A DNA stretch of 64,000 nt from Phycisphaerales bacterium (GCA_003142595.1 PLMU01000018.1:19603-83602); one strand, 5' to 3'. Counted from the stretch's first letter, positions 9,011 through 17,665 are shown. A program made the numbers and translations. Notes: generated from the letters alone by a model not told the origin.

Positions 9011-9039
9011 AGTTTACTTTAGCCGGTTTCCACTGTCAA
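9011..9039 (-). promoter_or_regulatory. Promoter of the rpsB operon
   Basis: On the minus strand TTGACA (9039-9034) is followed after 17 nt by TAAACT (9016-9011), predicting a start about 55 nt upstream of the S2 start codon. The perfect -35 and ideal spacing fit a highly expressed translation operon. Confidence 0.65.
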
Positions 9040-9151
9040 GTTTTTTTGTCCAACCTAATTTGCCCCAAAACACCCGTTTTTCCACCTTTTTGGGGACTTT
9101 CAATAAAAAAAAGGTCTCGCAAGAGGTGTATTTGCGGTATTAATTTTCTTG

Positions 9152-9180
9152 TTGAATACAACTGCAATATGAAATAGAAT
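9152..9180 (+). promoter_or_regulatory. Probable promoter of the sigma-like fusion gene
   Basis: TTGAAT at 9152-9157 and TAGAAT at 9175-9180 are separated by 17 nt and lie about 48 nt before the start codon at 9228. The match is moderate. It diverges from the rpsB promoter. Confidence 0.4.
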
Positions 9181-9227
9181 TTAACTGCTGTCCGCATAAT
9201 AAGTTACCGTGCTCAAGGGATTGAGAT

Positions 9228-10928
9228 ATGGCCAAAGAAAATTCAAAACCGCAGCCAGACCCTCTGGTAATCCTTGCCGCCACGGATAGTTCGGCCTTTA
9301 TCCTTCTATATGACATATATTACGAAAAAATATATCGCTATTGCGCCAGCCGTCTGCCTTCAAAACAGGTTACCGAAGATATAACCAGTATGGTTTTTAT
9401 CCGGGCGGCACAGAATATAAGCCGTTTTACCGGCACGACAAGAACGGAATTTTATGACTGGCTTTACGCTATCGCCACAGAAGAGATTAATCGTTGTTTA
9501 AAGAAAGAAGAATTTGCCAAACTCGCAACTAAAACTGAACAAGAGCTAATCGAGACTCCTGACGCCGGCCACAAAGAAAAACTCCGCGCAAAAATACTTT
9601 CGGTGTTTAATACCGGCCGGGCAGAAATCGGCCGGCTGATTTTATATGGCATCGTTGTTACAACCATTTTAGTAATTGCGGCTTTTTTACTTTTTCAATC
9701 CGCCCCGGCAAATCGCCCTGCCCTGCCAAAAAAAATTGCAAGACCGAATGAAACGAATCTTCCTCAAAAAGTAAAACCGATTACTCTGATACCTGCGCCG
9801 AGCAAAGAGGTGAGCACAAAGCAACCGCCCGCAGCTAACAAAGAAATTAACGAGCCGCTGACAATCAAAATCGGAGGAATCGTCAAAAACCAGCAGTCGG
9901 AACCGATAAAAGGAGTCGCCGTAAGGGTCCTTGTCAAATTCGCCGATATAGAAGAGAAACAAAAGCTCAGTATGCTGGGCACCTTTAAAACTGATGCCAA
10001 CGGTATCTGGCGATGCGGTAATTTCCCTTTAAACGCGACCGGCGTCTCGATAATGGCAACGCATCCCGACTACCTGCCGGCGGAAAATTACCAGATGGCA
10101 TCAATCGAACAATTAGAGGATTTTTCTTTTGCAACAATCCTCGAAAAAGGTATTACGGTTACAGGAAGAGTAATCGATTCCCAGCAAAATCCTCTGCAGG
10201 CGACAATTACCAAAGGTTCATTACCCAGCGACAGCAATACTATTGTGACCTGCGACGCAAACGGCTGGTTCCATTTCGACAATGTGCCCCAGGGCGTCGA
10301 AGTATTTATCGCCCGGTATGGCGGCGGTGCGCCGCAGATGCAGCCGGTTGAAATCAAGCCTGATATGCCGCCGGTTATTTTCACCATTGAACCTCCAAAT
10401 AATATTCACGGCAAAGTTGTTGATGTCAGCATCGCTCCCGTAAAAGACGCTTCGGTCGCAGTTTCATCGTGGCAGGGAACAAGCTCATTAAGCTTTGAAA
10501 CAAAAACCGATGCCAACGGATTTTTCCAATGGACAAATGCGCCTGCGGACGAGGCTTCCTTCGACATACAAAAAAATGATTATATGAGTATTCGAAATTA
10601 TGTTATGAAAAGCGGAAGCGATTATGTAATAACACTGCGGCAGGCGTTTAAGTTCAGCGGAATTGTTACCAGCGAAGTTCCTGATAAGCCGGTGAAAACA
10701 TTCAAAATAACCATAGGATTCTATTACACCGGCACAAATATTTCCTGGCAGCAGACAGGCACATCGTTTTCCAATGAAAAATTCGAACTGATGATAACTG
10801 AACCGTTAGATTTTCAGCTAAGAGCACAGGCCGACGGCTTCGAGTCCGTTGATTCGCCTGTTTTTAACCCCAGCCAGAATGCCGCTGAATACAATTTCAT
10901 CCTTGTTCCGATAAAAACCACGCCCTGA
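9228..10928 (+). CDS. Sigma-70 region 2-like / membrane anchor / carboxypeptidase-regulatory-like fusion
   Basis: A 566-residue protein with an unusual three-part build. Residues ~10-100 resemble sigma-70 region 2 of ECF factors: FILLYDIYYEKIYRYCASRL, then VTEDITSMVFIRA and FYDWLYAIATEEINRC. No region 4 follows. Instead residues ~135-160 form one strong transmembrane helix (LILYGIVVTTILVIAAFLLF). The remaining ~400 residues lie beyond it, begin with a Pro/Lys-rich linker, and contain at least three beta-sandwich modules of the carboxypeptidase-regulatory type (IKIGGIVKNQQSEPIKGVAV; GITVTGRVIDSQQNPLQATI; NNIHGKVVDVSIAPVKDASV). The sigma-like part would be cytoplasmic and the modules periplasmic. 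It may sequester or signal to transcription machinery; it could also be a decayed sigma domain reused as an anchor. A second ECF sigma gene lies just downstream. Confidence 0.75.
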   Translation: MAKENSKPQPDPLVILAATDSSAFILLYDIYYEKIYRYCASRLPSKQVTEDITSMVFIRAAQNISRFTGTTRTEFYDWLYAIATEEINRCLKKEEFAKLATKTEQELIETPDAGHKEKLRAKILSVFNTGRAEIGRLILYGIVVTTILVIAAFLLFQSAPANRPALPKKIARPNETNLPQKVKPITLIPAPSKEVSTKQPPAANKEINEPLTIKIGGIVKNQQSEPIKGVAVRVLVKFADIEEKQKLSMLGTFKTDANGIWRCGNFPLNATGVSIMATHPDYLPAENYQMASIEQLEDFSFATILEKGITVTGRVIDSQQNPLQATITKGSLPSDSNTIVTCDANGWFHFDNVPQGVEVFIARYGGGAPQMQPVEIKPDMPPVIFTIEPPNNIHGKVVDVSIAPVKDASVAVSSWQGTSSLSFETKTDANGFFQWTNAPADEASFDIQKNDYMSIRNYVMKSGSDYVITLRQAFKFSGIVTSEVPDKPVKTFKITIGFYYTGTNISWQQTGTSFSNEKFELMITEPLDFQLRAQADGFESVDSPVFNPSQNAAEYNFILVPIKTTP

Positions 10929-11080
10929 TTAAAAAAATTTCAATACATTATTTTTTTAGGCGGTTTTTTCAGGTATAAAAAGGTCTAAAATAAAATTTTC
11001 GCAGTGTTGAAAAAAAATTACAAATATGATGCAATATTCAAAAACCATTAAGCGTCTTTAGTTATGAAAAACTTAACGAA

Positions 11081-11626
11081 ATGAACGACCCCCAGAAAGT
11101 CATAGAGATAGTTTCGCTTGCCCGCAGCGGCAGCGAGAAGGCTTTTTCAGAGTTGGTGGATATTTACGCAAGTCGTTTATTTGGCTACTTTTATAGATTA
11201 ACAGGCAACAGGGACGACTCAAACGAGTTGCTTAGTGAGCTCTTTTTAAAAATGGTTGAGAAAATCGGCTCCTGCCGCCCGGAAACCTTTGAGCCTTGGC
11301 TTTTCAGAATAGCTTCGAATCTGTTTACCGATTATTTACGGAGCAAAAAACGCCGTGAAAAGATGCTTTCACGAATAGAAGAGCAGGTTCAATCTGAAAC
11401 CGAACCGCCCCCAAGGGGCGATTTAATGACGGACAAACTGACTCGCCAAATTCAAAGACTTGAGCCCGAAACTGCCGAAATTATTATTATGCGTTATTAT
11501 TCGCAGTTAAGTTTTGAAGAACTGGCAAAATTGCGAAATGAGCCTGTTGGCACTGTGCTTTCGAAAGTTCATCGCGGACTTAAAAAACTGCGGCAATTAA
11601 TGGAAGAATCAGATAATGGAAAATAA
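11081..11626 (+). CDS. ECF-type RNA polymerase sigma factor
   Basis: A 181-residue sigma factor with both needed domains. Region 2 is seen as FSELVDIYASRLFGYFYRLT through ELLSELFLKMVEKIG and FEPWLFRIASNLFTDYLRSK. Region 4 is seen as RLEPETAEIIIMRYYSQLSF then EELAKLRNEPVGTVLSKVHR, a helix-turn-helix that would read a -35 element. It overlaps the next gene by 11 nt. That gene encodes a membrane protein placed as its anti-sigma partner. The regulon is unknown; the third gene suggests envelope or metal stress. No strong Shine-Dalgarno is seen before ATG 11081. Confidence 0.9.
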   Translation: MNDPQKVIEIVSLARSGSEKAFSELVDIYASRLFGYFYRLTGNRDDSNELLSELFLKMVEKIGSCRPETFEPWLFRIASNLFTDYLRSKKRREKMLSRIEEQVQSETEPPPRGDLMTDKLTRQIQRLEPETAEIIIMRYYSQLSFEELAKLRNEPVGTVLSKVHRGLKKLRQLMEESDNGK

Positions 11627-12110
11627 AAAAGAAGATATTGATAATTTATTATCACGATTTTATTCGCCTGACCAGGCCGAACAGATAAAGAATGATATCA
11701 CACAGGGAGAGCAATTATTTGATGGGTATCGTGCGCCCCAGCCTCAAGAGAATATTATAAATCATATTAAACTGAACATCGGCCGCAAACGAAGGCACAC
11801 CGGTATTTTACACGTTCTTGTAAAAACGATTGCCGTTGCGGCTGTTGTTCTCGTTGCCTCTTACCTGCTCATGGAGAACACCGCCACGCAAAAACCGGCT
11901 GTTAATAATGTTCAGAATAGCTATCGGGCCGCTCTGGCACGAACCGATAATAGTATTACCGCTTTGGAAAAGGAAGCCCAACTGCTTGGTAGCGAAGTTA
12001 TGGCGGTCCGCCTCGGCGAAGATAACGGAACAAACGAACAGCTTTCCGACAGTGTTGGAAATGTTGAAACTGAAATAATAGATACTGAAAACTTTTTTTG
12101 GAAAGGATAA
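11616..12110 (+). CDS. Putative membrane anti-sigma factor
   Basis: A 164-residue single-pass membrane protein with no recognisable catalytic motif. The first ~70 residues are polar and predicted cytoplasmic, without the HxxxCxxC zinc motif of ZAS-type anti-sigma factors. A membrane helix spans about residues 72-88 (VLVKTIAVAAVVLVASYLLM), and the last ~75 residues would be periplasmic. It overlaps the ECF sigma gene by 11 nt and precedes a periplasmic-type coiled-coil protein. The anti-sigma role is inferred from this position and topology only. Confidence 0.6.
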   Translation: MENKKEDIDNLLSRFYSPDQAEQIKNDITQGEQLFDGYRAPQPQENIINHIKLNIGRKRRHTGILHVLVKTIAVAAVVLVASYLLMENTATQKPAVNNVQNSYRAALARTDNSITALEKEAQLLGSEVMAVRLGEDNGTNEQLSDSVGNVETEIIDTENFFWKG

Positions 12111-12115
12111 CAAAA

Positions 12116-12868
12116 ATGAAAACGGCGGTAAAAATCCTCTTATTGTCTCTGCCATTTACACTTCTGGCTGTCTGCTCATTGCAGGCCAAGGAATCTGACC
12201 CTAACGCTCCTCCTCCCCCGCCGCCTCAAGCTGTTTCACCCTCACATGAGCACGCAGGTGAACCAGGTCCAGGACCTGAAGGTACCGAACCAAATCGGCT
12301 TCGCCCCAGAGCACCAATGGAAGGCAGAGGCGACCAGCCAATGGACTTAATGAACAGAGAAAAGATTCGCGAACATATGCAGGCAAGAGAAAATGAGTTG
12401 ATAGCATGGCTCGAGAAGAACGAACCGGCAAAGGCAAAGGAACTTGCGGCTCTAAAGGAAAAAGACCCTCCTGCATATATGAGAAGAATGATGCTCGAGA
12501 TGAAAAATTACCGCCAGATTATGGAAACTGAGCAAACTAATCCTGCGCTTGCCGAGGTGCTCAAGAAGGACCTTGCGCTAAAACAGAAACGGAATGATCT
12601 GCTTGAACAAATAAAGGGGACAACTGATGAAGCAAAGAAAAAAGAGCTGACAAACCAGTTAAAGACGGTTGTCGGCGACAGTTTCGACCTGATTGTCCAG
12701 AAAAAACAGCTCAAATACGAAGAGCTTAAGAAAAAACTTGAAGAGCTTCAGCAGAATGTAAAAAAGAGCCAGTCTGAGCTCGAGAGTATCAAAAGCAAAA
12801 AGACAGAACAAGTCGAACAGCGCCTGAAGGAGTTGCTCAGCCAGTCGGAAAAGATTGACTGGGACTAA
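12116..12868 (+). CDS. Exported coiled-coil protein resembling Spy/CpxP
   Basis: A 250-residue secreted protein. The signal peptide (residues ~1-24) ends in LAVCSLQA; the Cys is not in a good lipobox, so ordinary signal peptidase cleavage is more likely. A Pro/Gly-rich spacer (residues ~28-70) leads into long charged helices from about residue 75 to the end, with heptad-like Lys/Glu/Leu patterning. The overall look matches periplasmic stress chaperones or metal sensors of the Spy/CpxP/ZraP kind, but no defining LTxxQ motif is clear. I chose ATG 12116, which opens the signal peptide behind AAAGGA; a TTG at 12098 adds six unlikely residues. It is the third gene of the ECF sigma cassette and is followed by a terminator. 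Confidence 0.6.
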   Translation: MKTAVKILLLSLPFTLLAVCSLQAKESDPNAPPPPPPQAVSPSHEHAGEPGPGPEGTEPNRLRPRAPMEGRGDQPMDLMNREKIREHMQARENELIAWLEKNEPAKAKELAALKEKDPPAYMRRMMLEMKNYRQIMETEQTNPALAEVLKKDLALKQKRNDLLEQIKGTTDEAKKKELTNQLKTVVGDSFDLIVQKKQLKYEELKKKLEELQQNVKKSQSELESIKSKKTEQVEQRLKELLSQSEKIDWD

Positions 12869-12891
12869 AAACTCTTCAAAATAATTGATTC

Positions 12892-12923
12892 AAAAAGCCC
12901 CTTCACCCCAAGGGGCTTTTTTT
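12892..12923 (+). terminator. Rho-independent terminator of the ECF sigma cassette
   Basis: A perfect AAAAAGCCCCTT / AAGGGGCTTTTT stem with a CACCCC loop ends in seven T residues, 24 nt after the stop codon of the coiled-coil protein gene. Confidence 0.9.
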
Positions 12924-12994
12924 ATGTGTGCAGAAATTATTGCAATTCAAAAAAAGTTTGATAGAATAAAGTATTATTATAAAGGAGTATAATT

Positions 12995-13180
12995 ATGAAA
13001 ACATCTACAGCCGTCACGGCGATATTTCTGGTAATTGTCTCATTGGTGCATCTGCTGAGGGTGATATTGCAATGGAAAGTAACAGTAAATAACGCCGAGA
13101 TACCAATATCGGCAAGTGTCGCGGCGTGCATAATTACCGCAGCGCTGGCAATATGGTTATGGCGGGAAAATAAAAAGTAA
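12995..13180 (+). CDS. Small two-helix membrane protein
   Basis: A 61-residue protein made almost entirely of two hydrophobic segments, residues ~5-27 and ~40-56, joined by a short polar stretch and ending in WRENKK. A strong AAAGGAG ribosome-binding site lies 7 nt before ATG 12995, which argues that the gene is real. It lies alone between a terminator and the convergent rhomboid gene. I do not recognise a family and assign no function. Confidence 0.6.
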   Translation: MKTSTAVTAIFLVIVSLVHLLRVILQWKVTVNNAEIPISASVAACIITAALAIWLWRENKK

Positions 13181-13202
13181 AGAAGAATAGCTGATTATAC
13201 GT

Positions 13203-14063
13203 TTACAATCTGCTTTTCATCTGCTCAAGTTTTGTCGCTTCTTCGAGCGTCTTTTTTTCCTTTTTTGTCAGGCTTGCAATGCCCTGCTCGTTGACTTTGA
13301 CCAGTATCCTGTCCACTTCTTTTTGCAACTGGCTGTAAGCCTTGAATTTTTTTTCCCAGTCACTGGTATATGTATGCGGAACCGATTTGAATCTGTTTTT
13401 TAATTTCGGCCAAAAATATACATAAGCGGCGCCTACCGCCATTCCCGCAAGATGAGCAGTATCCCCGCCAGCGTTGGCTGCTTTGGTAATTATACTGAAG
13501 ATGAAAATGCCGGTAAAAAGAATCGCGGCTATTCTTATCGGAACAGGGAATATAAAAATGAATACGACAAATTGCGGAAATAGAATTGCACAGGCGGCAA
13601 GCATACCGAGTATCGCCCCTGAAGCCCCTATCAGACTTCCGGAGCTAACAATGTGAAGATTAGCCAGCAACAGGTAAAACATTCCGCCTGCCACACCGCA
13701 GAGCAGGTAAAAATAAAGAAATTTTTTACTTTGCCAGAACCGCTCAAGGGTTGGACCCAGAAAATAAAGTCCCATCATATTCAAAATAATATGCCAGGGA
13801 TTCGACGGGTCGTGCAGGAATTGATATCCTATCAGCCGCCAAAGCTGCAAGGAAGTTGTGATACTTGTCGCATCTACACTGAGCCATTCATAAATAAGCA
13901 AACCCAACGGCTTAACAGTAACGCAAAGAATATATATGCCGACATTCAAAATCAAAAGCCATTTTACAACCGGCGTCAACTGCGGAAGCCTGAATTGCAT
14001 CTGCGGACGCTGGGTGTTATCCTCATAGTCCGGCCTGGAATAATCTCTGTCGTAAATACCCAT
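13203..14063 (-). CDS. Rhomboid family intramembrane serine protease
   Basis: A 286-residue six-helix rhomboid. The catalytic Ser is in GASGAILGM (residue ~144), and the catalytic His is in DTAHLAGMAVG in the last core helix (residue ~200). The helix 2 region carries WHIILNMMGLYFLGPTLE with the conserved His and Asn of the oxyanion site. A basic cytoplasmic tail of about 75 residues with coiled-coil character follows the core and is longer than in GlpG. Both catalytic residues are present, so it should be active. Substrates are unknown. It is monocistronic and divergent from bioF. Confidence 0.9.
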   Translation of the reverse strand: MGIYDRDYSRPDYEDNTQRPQMQFRLPQLTPVVKWLLILNVGIYILCVTVKPLGLLIYEWLSVDATSITTSLQLWRLIGYQFLHDPSNPWHIILNMMGLYFLGPTLERFWQSKKFLYFYLLCGVAGGMFYLLLANLHIVSSGSLIGASGAILGMLAACAILFPQFVVFIFIFPVPIRIAAILFTGIFIFSIITKAANAGGDTAHLAGMAVGAAYVYFWPKLKNRFKSVPHTYTSDWEKKFKAYSQLQKEVDRILVKVNEQGIASLTKKEKKTLEEATKLEQMKSRL

Positions 14064-14145
14064 ATATTACCCAAAAAATATTGTCTTATTGTATATTCTC
14101 TTATAATATCGTGGAAAATATTGTTTTTTCAATAAAAAACTAAAA

Positions 14146-15300
14146 ATGAGCCAATTTGACTTCCTAAAAGACGAACTTAACGGCCTTAAACAAAAAGACC
14201 TCCTCAGGAGCCTTATTTGCGTAGAATCCGCAACCGAGCCTGTAATTCGTATCGGAAACGCTGAAAAAGTTCTTTTTTGCAGCAATGATTATCTCAATTT
14301 AGCCAATAATTCGCAAATTATCGCAGCAGCCAAAGAGGCTATGGACAAATTTGGCTCCGGCTCGGCTGCTTCAAGACTTATCAGCGGCACTGCAAAGCCG
14401 CATATCGAACTGGAAAACGCCCTTGCCAAAATGTTTAAGAAACAGGCCGCTCTTGTTTTCCCATCAGGATATATGACAAACCTTGCCGTTCTGCAGACCA
14501 TCCCGCAAAAAGGCGATTTGATTCTGCTGGATAAACTCGACCACGCTTCGATAATCGACGCCGCAAAAAGTTCAGAAGCTGAATTTCGGACATATCAGAG
14601 AACGCAGTTCGACAGGATTGAAAAATTTCTCGCCAGTGATGAATACAATCGTAAATTCATTGTTACCGAAAGCGTCTTTTCGATGGACGGCGATTTTGCC
14701 CAGCTTGCCAAACTCATCGAACTGAAGAAAAAATATAATGCGTATTTAATTGTCGATGAGGCGCACGCCTTCGGCTGTATGGGAGCAACGGGTGCGGGAC
14801 TTGCCGAAGAACTCGGCCTTCTTGATGAAATCGATATTGTCATTGCAACATTAAGCAAATCCGCAGGATGCAGCGGCGGATTTGTCGCAAGTGATAAATG
14901 CGTAATCGATTATCTTATAAATAAGGCAAGGCAGTTTATTTATACGACGGCGCCGGCCCCTGCTAATTCGGCGGCAGCTTTATGCGCTGTTGAAATAATC
15001 AAAAACGCAAAAGATAAAAGGGCGAAATTAAAACAGAATGCCGACTATTTGAGAGAGAAACTTAAAAACCTCGGCCTTGATACCGGCGCAAGCACAAGTC
15101 ATATAATTCCTGTTATCATAGGCGATAATAAAAAAACTTTGGAAATCTCGAAGAGGCTTTTTGAAAAGGGATTTTTTGTTGTAGCAATTCGCCCGCCGAC
15201 GGTTGCCCCCGGCACAGCAAGACTTAGAATTTCCCTTCAATGCGACCATACAAAAGAACAGATAGATTCCCTATGTCAAACACTTGGAGAAATCAAGTAG
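14146..15300 (+). CDS. bioF: 8-amino-7-oxononanoate synthase (or related alpha-oxoamine synthase)
   Basis: A 384-residue PLP enzyme of the alpha-oxoamine synthase family that condenses pimeloyl-thioester with L-alanine in biotin synthesis. Family landmarks are FCSNDYLNLANN near residue 45, GSGSAASRLISGT (about residues 66-78), FPSGYMTNLAVL, IVDEAHAFGCMG containing the cofactor Asp, and the PLP lysine in TLSKSAGCSGG. The substrate distinguishes BioF from 2-amino-3-ketobutyrate CoA ligase. The start and the GSGSAASRLISGT segment favour BioF, but no other bio gene is nearby, so the alternative cannot be excluded. It ends 3 nt from the convergent lgt. Confidence 0.82.
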   Translation: MSQFDFLKDELNGLKQKDLLRSLICVESATEPVIRIGNAEKVLFCSNDYLNLANNSQIIAAAKEAMDKFGSGSAASRLISGTAKPHIELENALAKMFKKQAALVFPSGYMTNLAVLQTIPQKGDLILLDKLDHASIIDAAKSSEAEFRTYQRTQFDRIEKFLASDEYNRKFIVTESVFSMDGDFAQLAKLIELKKKYNAYLIVDEAHAFGCMGATGAGLAEELGLLDEIDIVIATLSKSAGCSGGFVASDKCVIDYLINKARQFIYTTAPAPANSAAALCAVEIIKNAKDKRAKLKQNADYLREKLKNLGLDTGASTSHIIPVIIGDNKKTLEISKRLFEKGFFVVAIRPPTVAPGTARLRISLQCDHTKEQIDSLCQTLGEIK

Positions 15301-15303
15301 AAG

Positions 15304-16320
15304 TTACTTACTGCTGAATTTATCGGGTTTCATTTTGCCAAACAGCCAGATGAGCAAAAAACCCACGACTTCCATACCGATAGAGAGATTTTGCGAAATT
15401 GTAAGCTTATCGGCCCCAAAGGGATTGTCGTCGCGCAAAAATTCCATAAAGAAACGCATAAACCCATAAACTATAAACATCAGGGCGAATGTAACGCCGG
15501 AGCGATAAAAAATCGGAAGCACCCCACCCGCTTTGAACAACTGGAAACTCTTTCTGCGATGAAGATATAGCAAGGAACAACCAACAAAAGCCAGAAACGA
15601 TTCGAAAAGCTCTGTCGGCCAAACAGTCAGAGGGCGATAGGGGTCTGCGGCTACTTCCGTTTTCTCCTGCGGCGCTAACAAATTAAACGGTTTTAAATAA
15701 TAATCGAATCTGCTCAACGGAGGCGCAACTACCCATTGATTTGCTTCATTGATATATCCGAAAAATTCCGGAGGAAGCTGAATATAAGGTTCGGGCCTGT
15801 TCCTGTCTTTGTCGGGGCGGACCTGGCTTTGATATGCCAATGAGCCATAAGGAAAACGAATCGCAACAGGACACGTTGTCGGCCTGCCGAAACAGCAGCC
15901 GCTGAAAAAGCAGCCAATCCTTCCAAAGCCCAGCGCCAGCAATAAACCAATCGCAAGAATATCGAGATACCTGCGAATCGGCAGTTTCTGCACATATAAA
16001 TAAAGAACAATTACGAAAATCGACAGGAATACTCCGCCGAGCAATTCGAGGCCGCCGTCCCAGACTGCAAAAACTGAAAGCAATCCTTTGCCTTGAAAAT
16101 CCTTCCAATAATGAATGACATAAAAAATTCTTGCGCCAGCCACGCCTGCGATAAGGCTATACAGAGCCGCGGTAGTTATGTGTTCGGCATCCTGCTGGCC
16201 CATCTGACGGGAAAGAATGCGGATAATTTTAATGGCCGCGATAAAACCTATGACCATCATCATGCCGTAGGTTTTTACCGTTAAATCGGTAAATGGAATT
16301 CTGAAAAGTTCCGGATGCAT
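15304..16320 (-). CDS. lgt: Prolipoprotein diacylglyceryl transferase
   Basis: An inner-membrane enzyme that moves diacylglycerol from phosphatidylglycerol to the lipobox cysteine of lipoprotein precursors. The 338-residue protein is longer than the ~290 of E. coli because of a soluble insertion at about residues 175-240 before the last helices. Signature segments are IKTYGMM-like VKTYGMMMVIGFIAA at the start, GRIGCFFSGCCFGRPT in the Lgt signature region, and RFFMEFLRDDNPFG near the end. It starts 2 nt after panD, at the end of the dapL-folK/dNK-panC-panD-lgt string, and is likely co-transcribed. Confidence 0.95.
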   Translation of the reverse strand: MHPELFRIPFTDLTVKTYGMMMVIGFIAAIKIIRILSRQMGQQDAEHITTAALYSLIAGVAGARIFYVIHYWKDFQGKGLLSVFAVWDGGLELLGGVFLSIFVIVLYLYVQKLPIRRYLDILAIGLLLALGFGRIGCFFSGCCFGRPTTCPVAIRFPYGSLAYQSQVRPDKDRNRPEPYIQLPPEFFGYINEANQWVVAPPLSRFDYYLKPFNLLAPQEKTEVAADPYRPLTVWPTELFESFLAFVGCSLLYLHRRKSFQLFKAGGVLPIFYRSGVTFALMFIVYGFMRFFMEFLRDDNPFGADKLTISQNLSIGMEVVGFLLIWLFGKMKPDKFSSK

Positions 16321-16322
16321 AA

Positions 16323-16679
16323 TTAGAGCGTCTCTTTAATACCGTTTTTTTCGTCGGCAACGACAACTTTCGGCTTAAAGCCCTTTGCTTCGGCAGGTGT
16401 AAGATACGCAAAACCCATTATAATGACTATGTCCCCTTTTTTCATAAGCTGCGCAGCGGCACCGAGAATCGAAACTTTTCCTGAGCCTGCTTTTTGGGGC
16501 ACAACATACGTTTCAAGCCTGGCGCCGTTGGTTACATCGGCGACCATCACGTTTTCATAAGGCAATATCCCCGCAGCTTCCATCATCGCGGAATCTATTC
16601 CTATGCTTCCGGGATAATCGATAAGCGAATCCGTTACTTTAGCACGATGAATTTTACTCTTTAATATTTTTATCATCAT
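16323..16679 (-). CDS. panD: Aspartate 1-decarboxylase
   Basis: A 118-residue pyruvoyl enzyme making beta-alanine from aspartate for pantothenate synthesis. It is made as a proenzyme that cleaves itself between Gly and Ser; that pair is seen in DYPGSIGID at about residues 22-30. Other conserved parts are KSKIHRAKVTD, AAGILPYENVMVADVTNGAR, and LGAAAQLMKKGDIVIIMGFA. It lies directly after panC, whose product uses beta-alanine. Two adjacent ATG codons are possible starts; the choice changes one residue. Confidence 0.95.
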   Translation of the reverse strand: MMIKILKSKIHRAKVTDSLIDYPGSIGIDSAMMEAAGILPYENVMVADVTNGARLETYVVPQKAGSGKVSILGAAAQLMKKGDIVIIMGFAYLTPAEAKGFKPKVVVADEKNGIKETL

Positions 16680-16732
16680 ATTTTATATCACCAGAAATAA
16701 ATTAGCAGAAACCGTAGTATTCTAATCAAGGA

Positions 16733-17665
16733 TTATTCAACATCAAGCATAATATTATCAATAAGTCTCGCCGCGCCGAGCTTTACAGCAAGAGCAATAA
16801 GAACCTGTCCTTTTACCTCTTTTATTTCGTTAAGCGTTTGTGCATCGACAATACTAATATAATCAACCTTTATCTGTTTACTGATTTTTAAAATTTTCTC
16901 CATCTCTTTTTTCAGCTCACTGCTTTTTCTTACGCCTGCTTTGATAAAAAGTTCTGCCTCCTGCAGGGCGGCATACAGCAAAACCGCATCTTTTCTTTCT
17001 TTGGCATTAAGATATTTATTTCTGCTGCTCATCGCCAAACCGTCTTTTTCGCGAACCGTCGGACAAACTACAATTTTCAAAGGCATATTCAAATCAGCAA
17101 CCATTCGCTGCACAATGATTGCCTGTTGAGCGTCCTTTTGGCCGAAGAACGCAAAATCAGGCCGGATAATATTAAAAAGTTTTGCACAGACCGTAGCAAC
17201 GCCTCTGAAATGGCCGGGCCGGCTTTTGCCGCATAAAGGCTCGCTGAGTTTTTCGACATTTATCCAGGTAAGATTTTTTTCCGGATACATCCCGTTAGAG
17301 ACAACTACTTTTGACTCTGCCATAGTTGATTTGAGGTCAGACTTACTTGATTTATTGTCTCTAACGGGATACATCTGCTCAACTGTCGGAGCGAAAACAA
17401 CATTAACGCCTAATTTTTTACACGCCTTGACATCTGCATCGAAAGGACGTGGGTATTTGTCGATATCTTCACCGGGGCCGAATTGCGCAGGATTAACAAA
17501 GATACTTACAACTACAAAATCAGTTTGCTTCTTTGCTGCTTTTATAAGTGAAAAATGTCCTTCGTGCAGGGCCCCCATCGTCGGCACAAGACCGATTTTC
17601 TTGCCGGCCGCCTTGGCTTTTGCGACAGCTTTCCTTGTTTTTTCTATTATTTCGATAATTTCCAT
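16733..17665 (-). CDS. panC: Pantothenate synthetase carrying an in-frame palindromic insertion
   Basis: Joins pantoate and beta-alanine using ATP. Clear family motifs are GLVPTMGALHEGHFSLIKAA (about residues 25-44, with HIGH-like HEGH), VSIFVNPAQFGPGEDIDKYP, PLCGKSRPGHFRGVATV, FFGQKDAQQ and AMSSRNKYL. I start at ATG 17665, 4 nt after the preceding stop; a TTG at 17683 would overlap the upstream gene. At 310 residues it is 28 longer than the usual ~282. The excess is exactly one 84-bp insertion that repeats the residues MYP on both sides and sits just before the NLTWINVEKLSEPLCG segment. The frame is kept and all catalytic motifs remain, so the enzyme is probably functional. Confidence 0.93.
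   Translation of the reverse strand: MEIIEIIEKTRKAVAKAKAAGKKIGLVPTMGALHEGHFSLIKAAKKQTDFVVVSIFVNPAQFGPGEDIDKYPRPFDADVKACKKLGVNVVFAPTVEQMYPVRDNKSSKSDLKSTMAESKVVVSNGMYPEKNLTWINVEKLSEPLCGKSRPGHFRGVATVCAKLFNIIRPDFAFFGQKDAQQAIIVQRMVADLNMPLKIVVCPTVREKDGLAMSSRNKYLNAKERKDAVLLYAALQEAELFIKAGVRKSSELKKEMEKILKISKQIKVDYISIVDAQTLNEIKEVKGQVLIALAVKLGAARLIDNIMLDVE
17283..17375. repeat. 84-bp palindromic mobile-like element inside panC
   Basis: Arms CCCGTTAGAGACAA (17291-17304) and TTGTCTCTAACGGG (17355-17368) are perfect 14-bp inverted repeats. They are bracketed by the 9-bp direct repeat GGATACATC at 17283-17291 and 17367-17375, which looks like a target-site duplication. The offset of 84 bp is 28 codons, so the panC frame is kept. 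It resembles small non-autonomous palindromic elements known to insert in frame in genes, such as the Rickettsia palindromic elements, though I cannot show homology. No second copy was noticed elsewhere in this window by eye. Confidence 0.75.
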
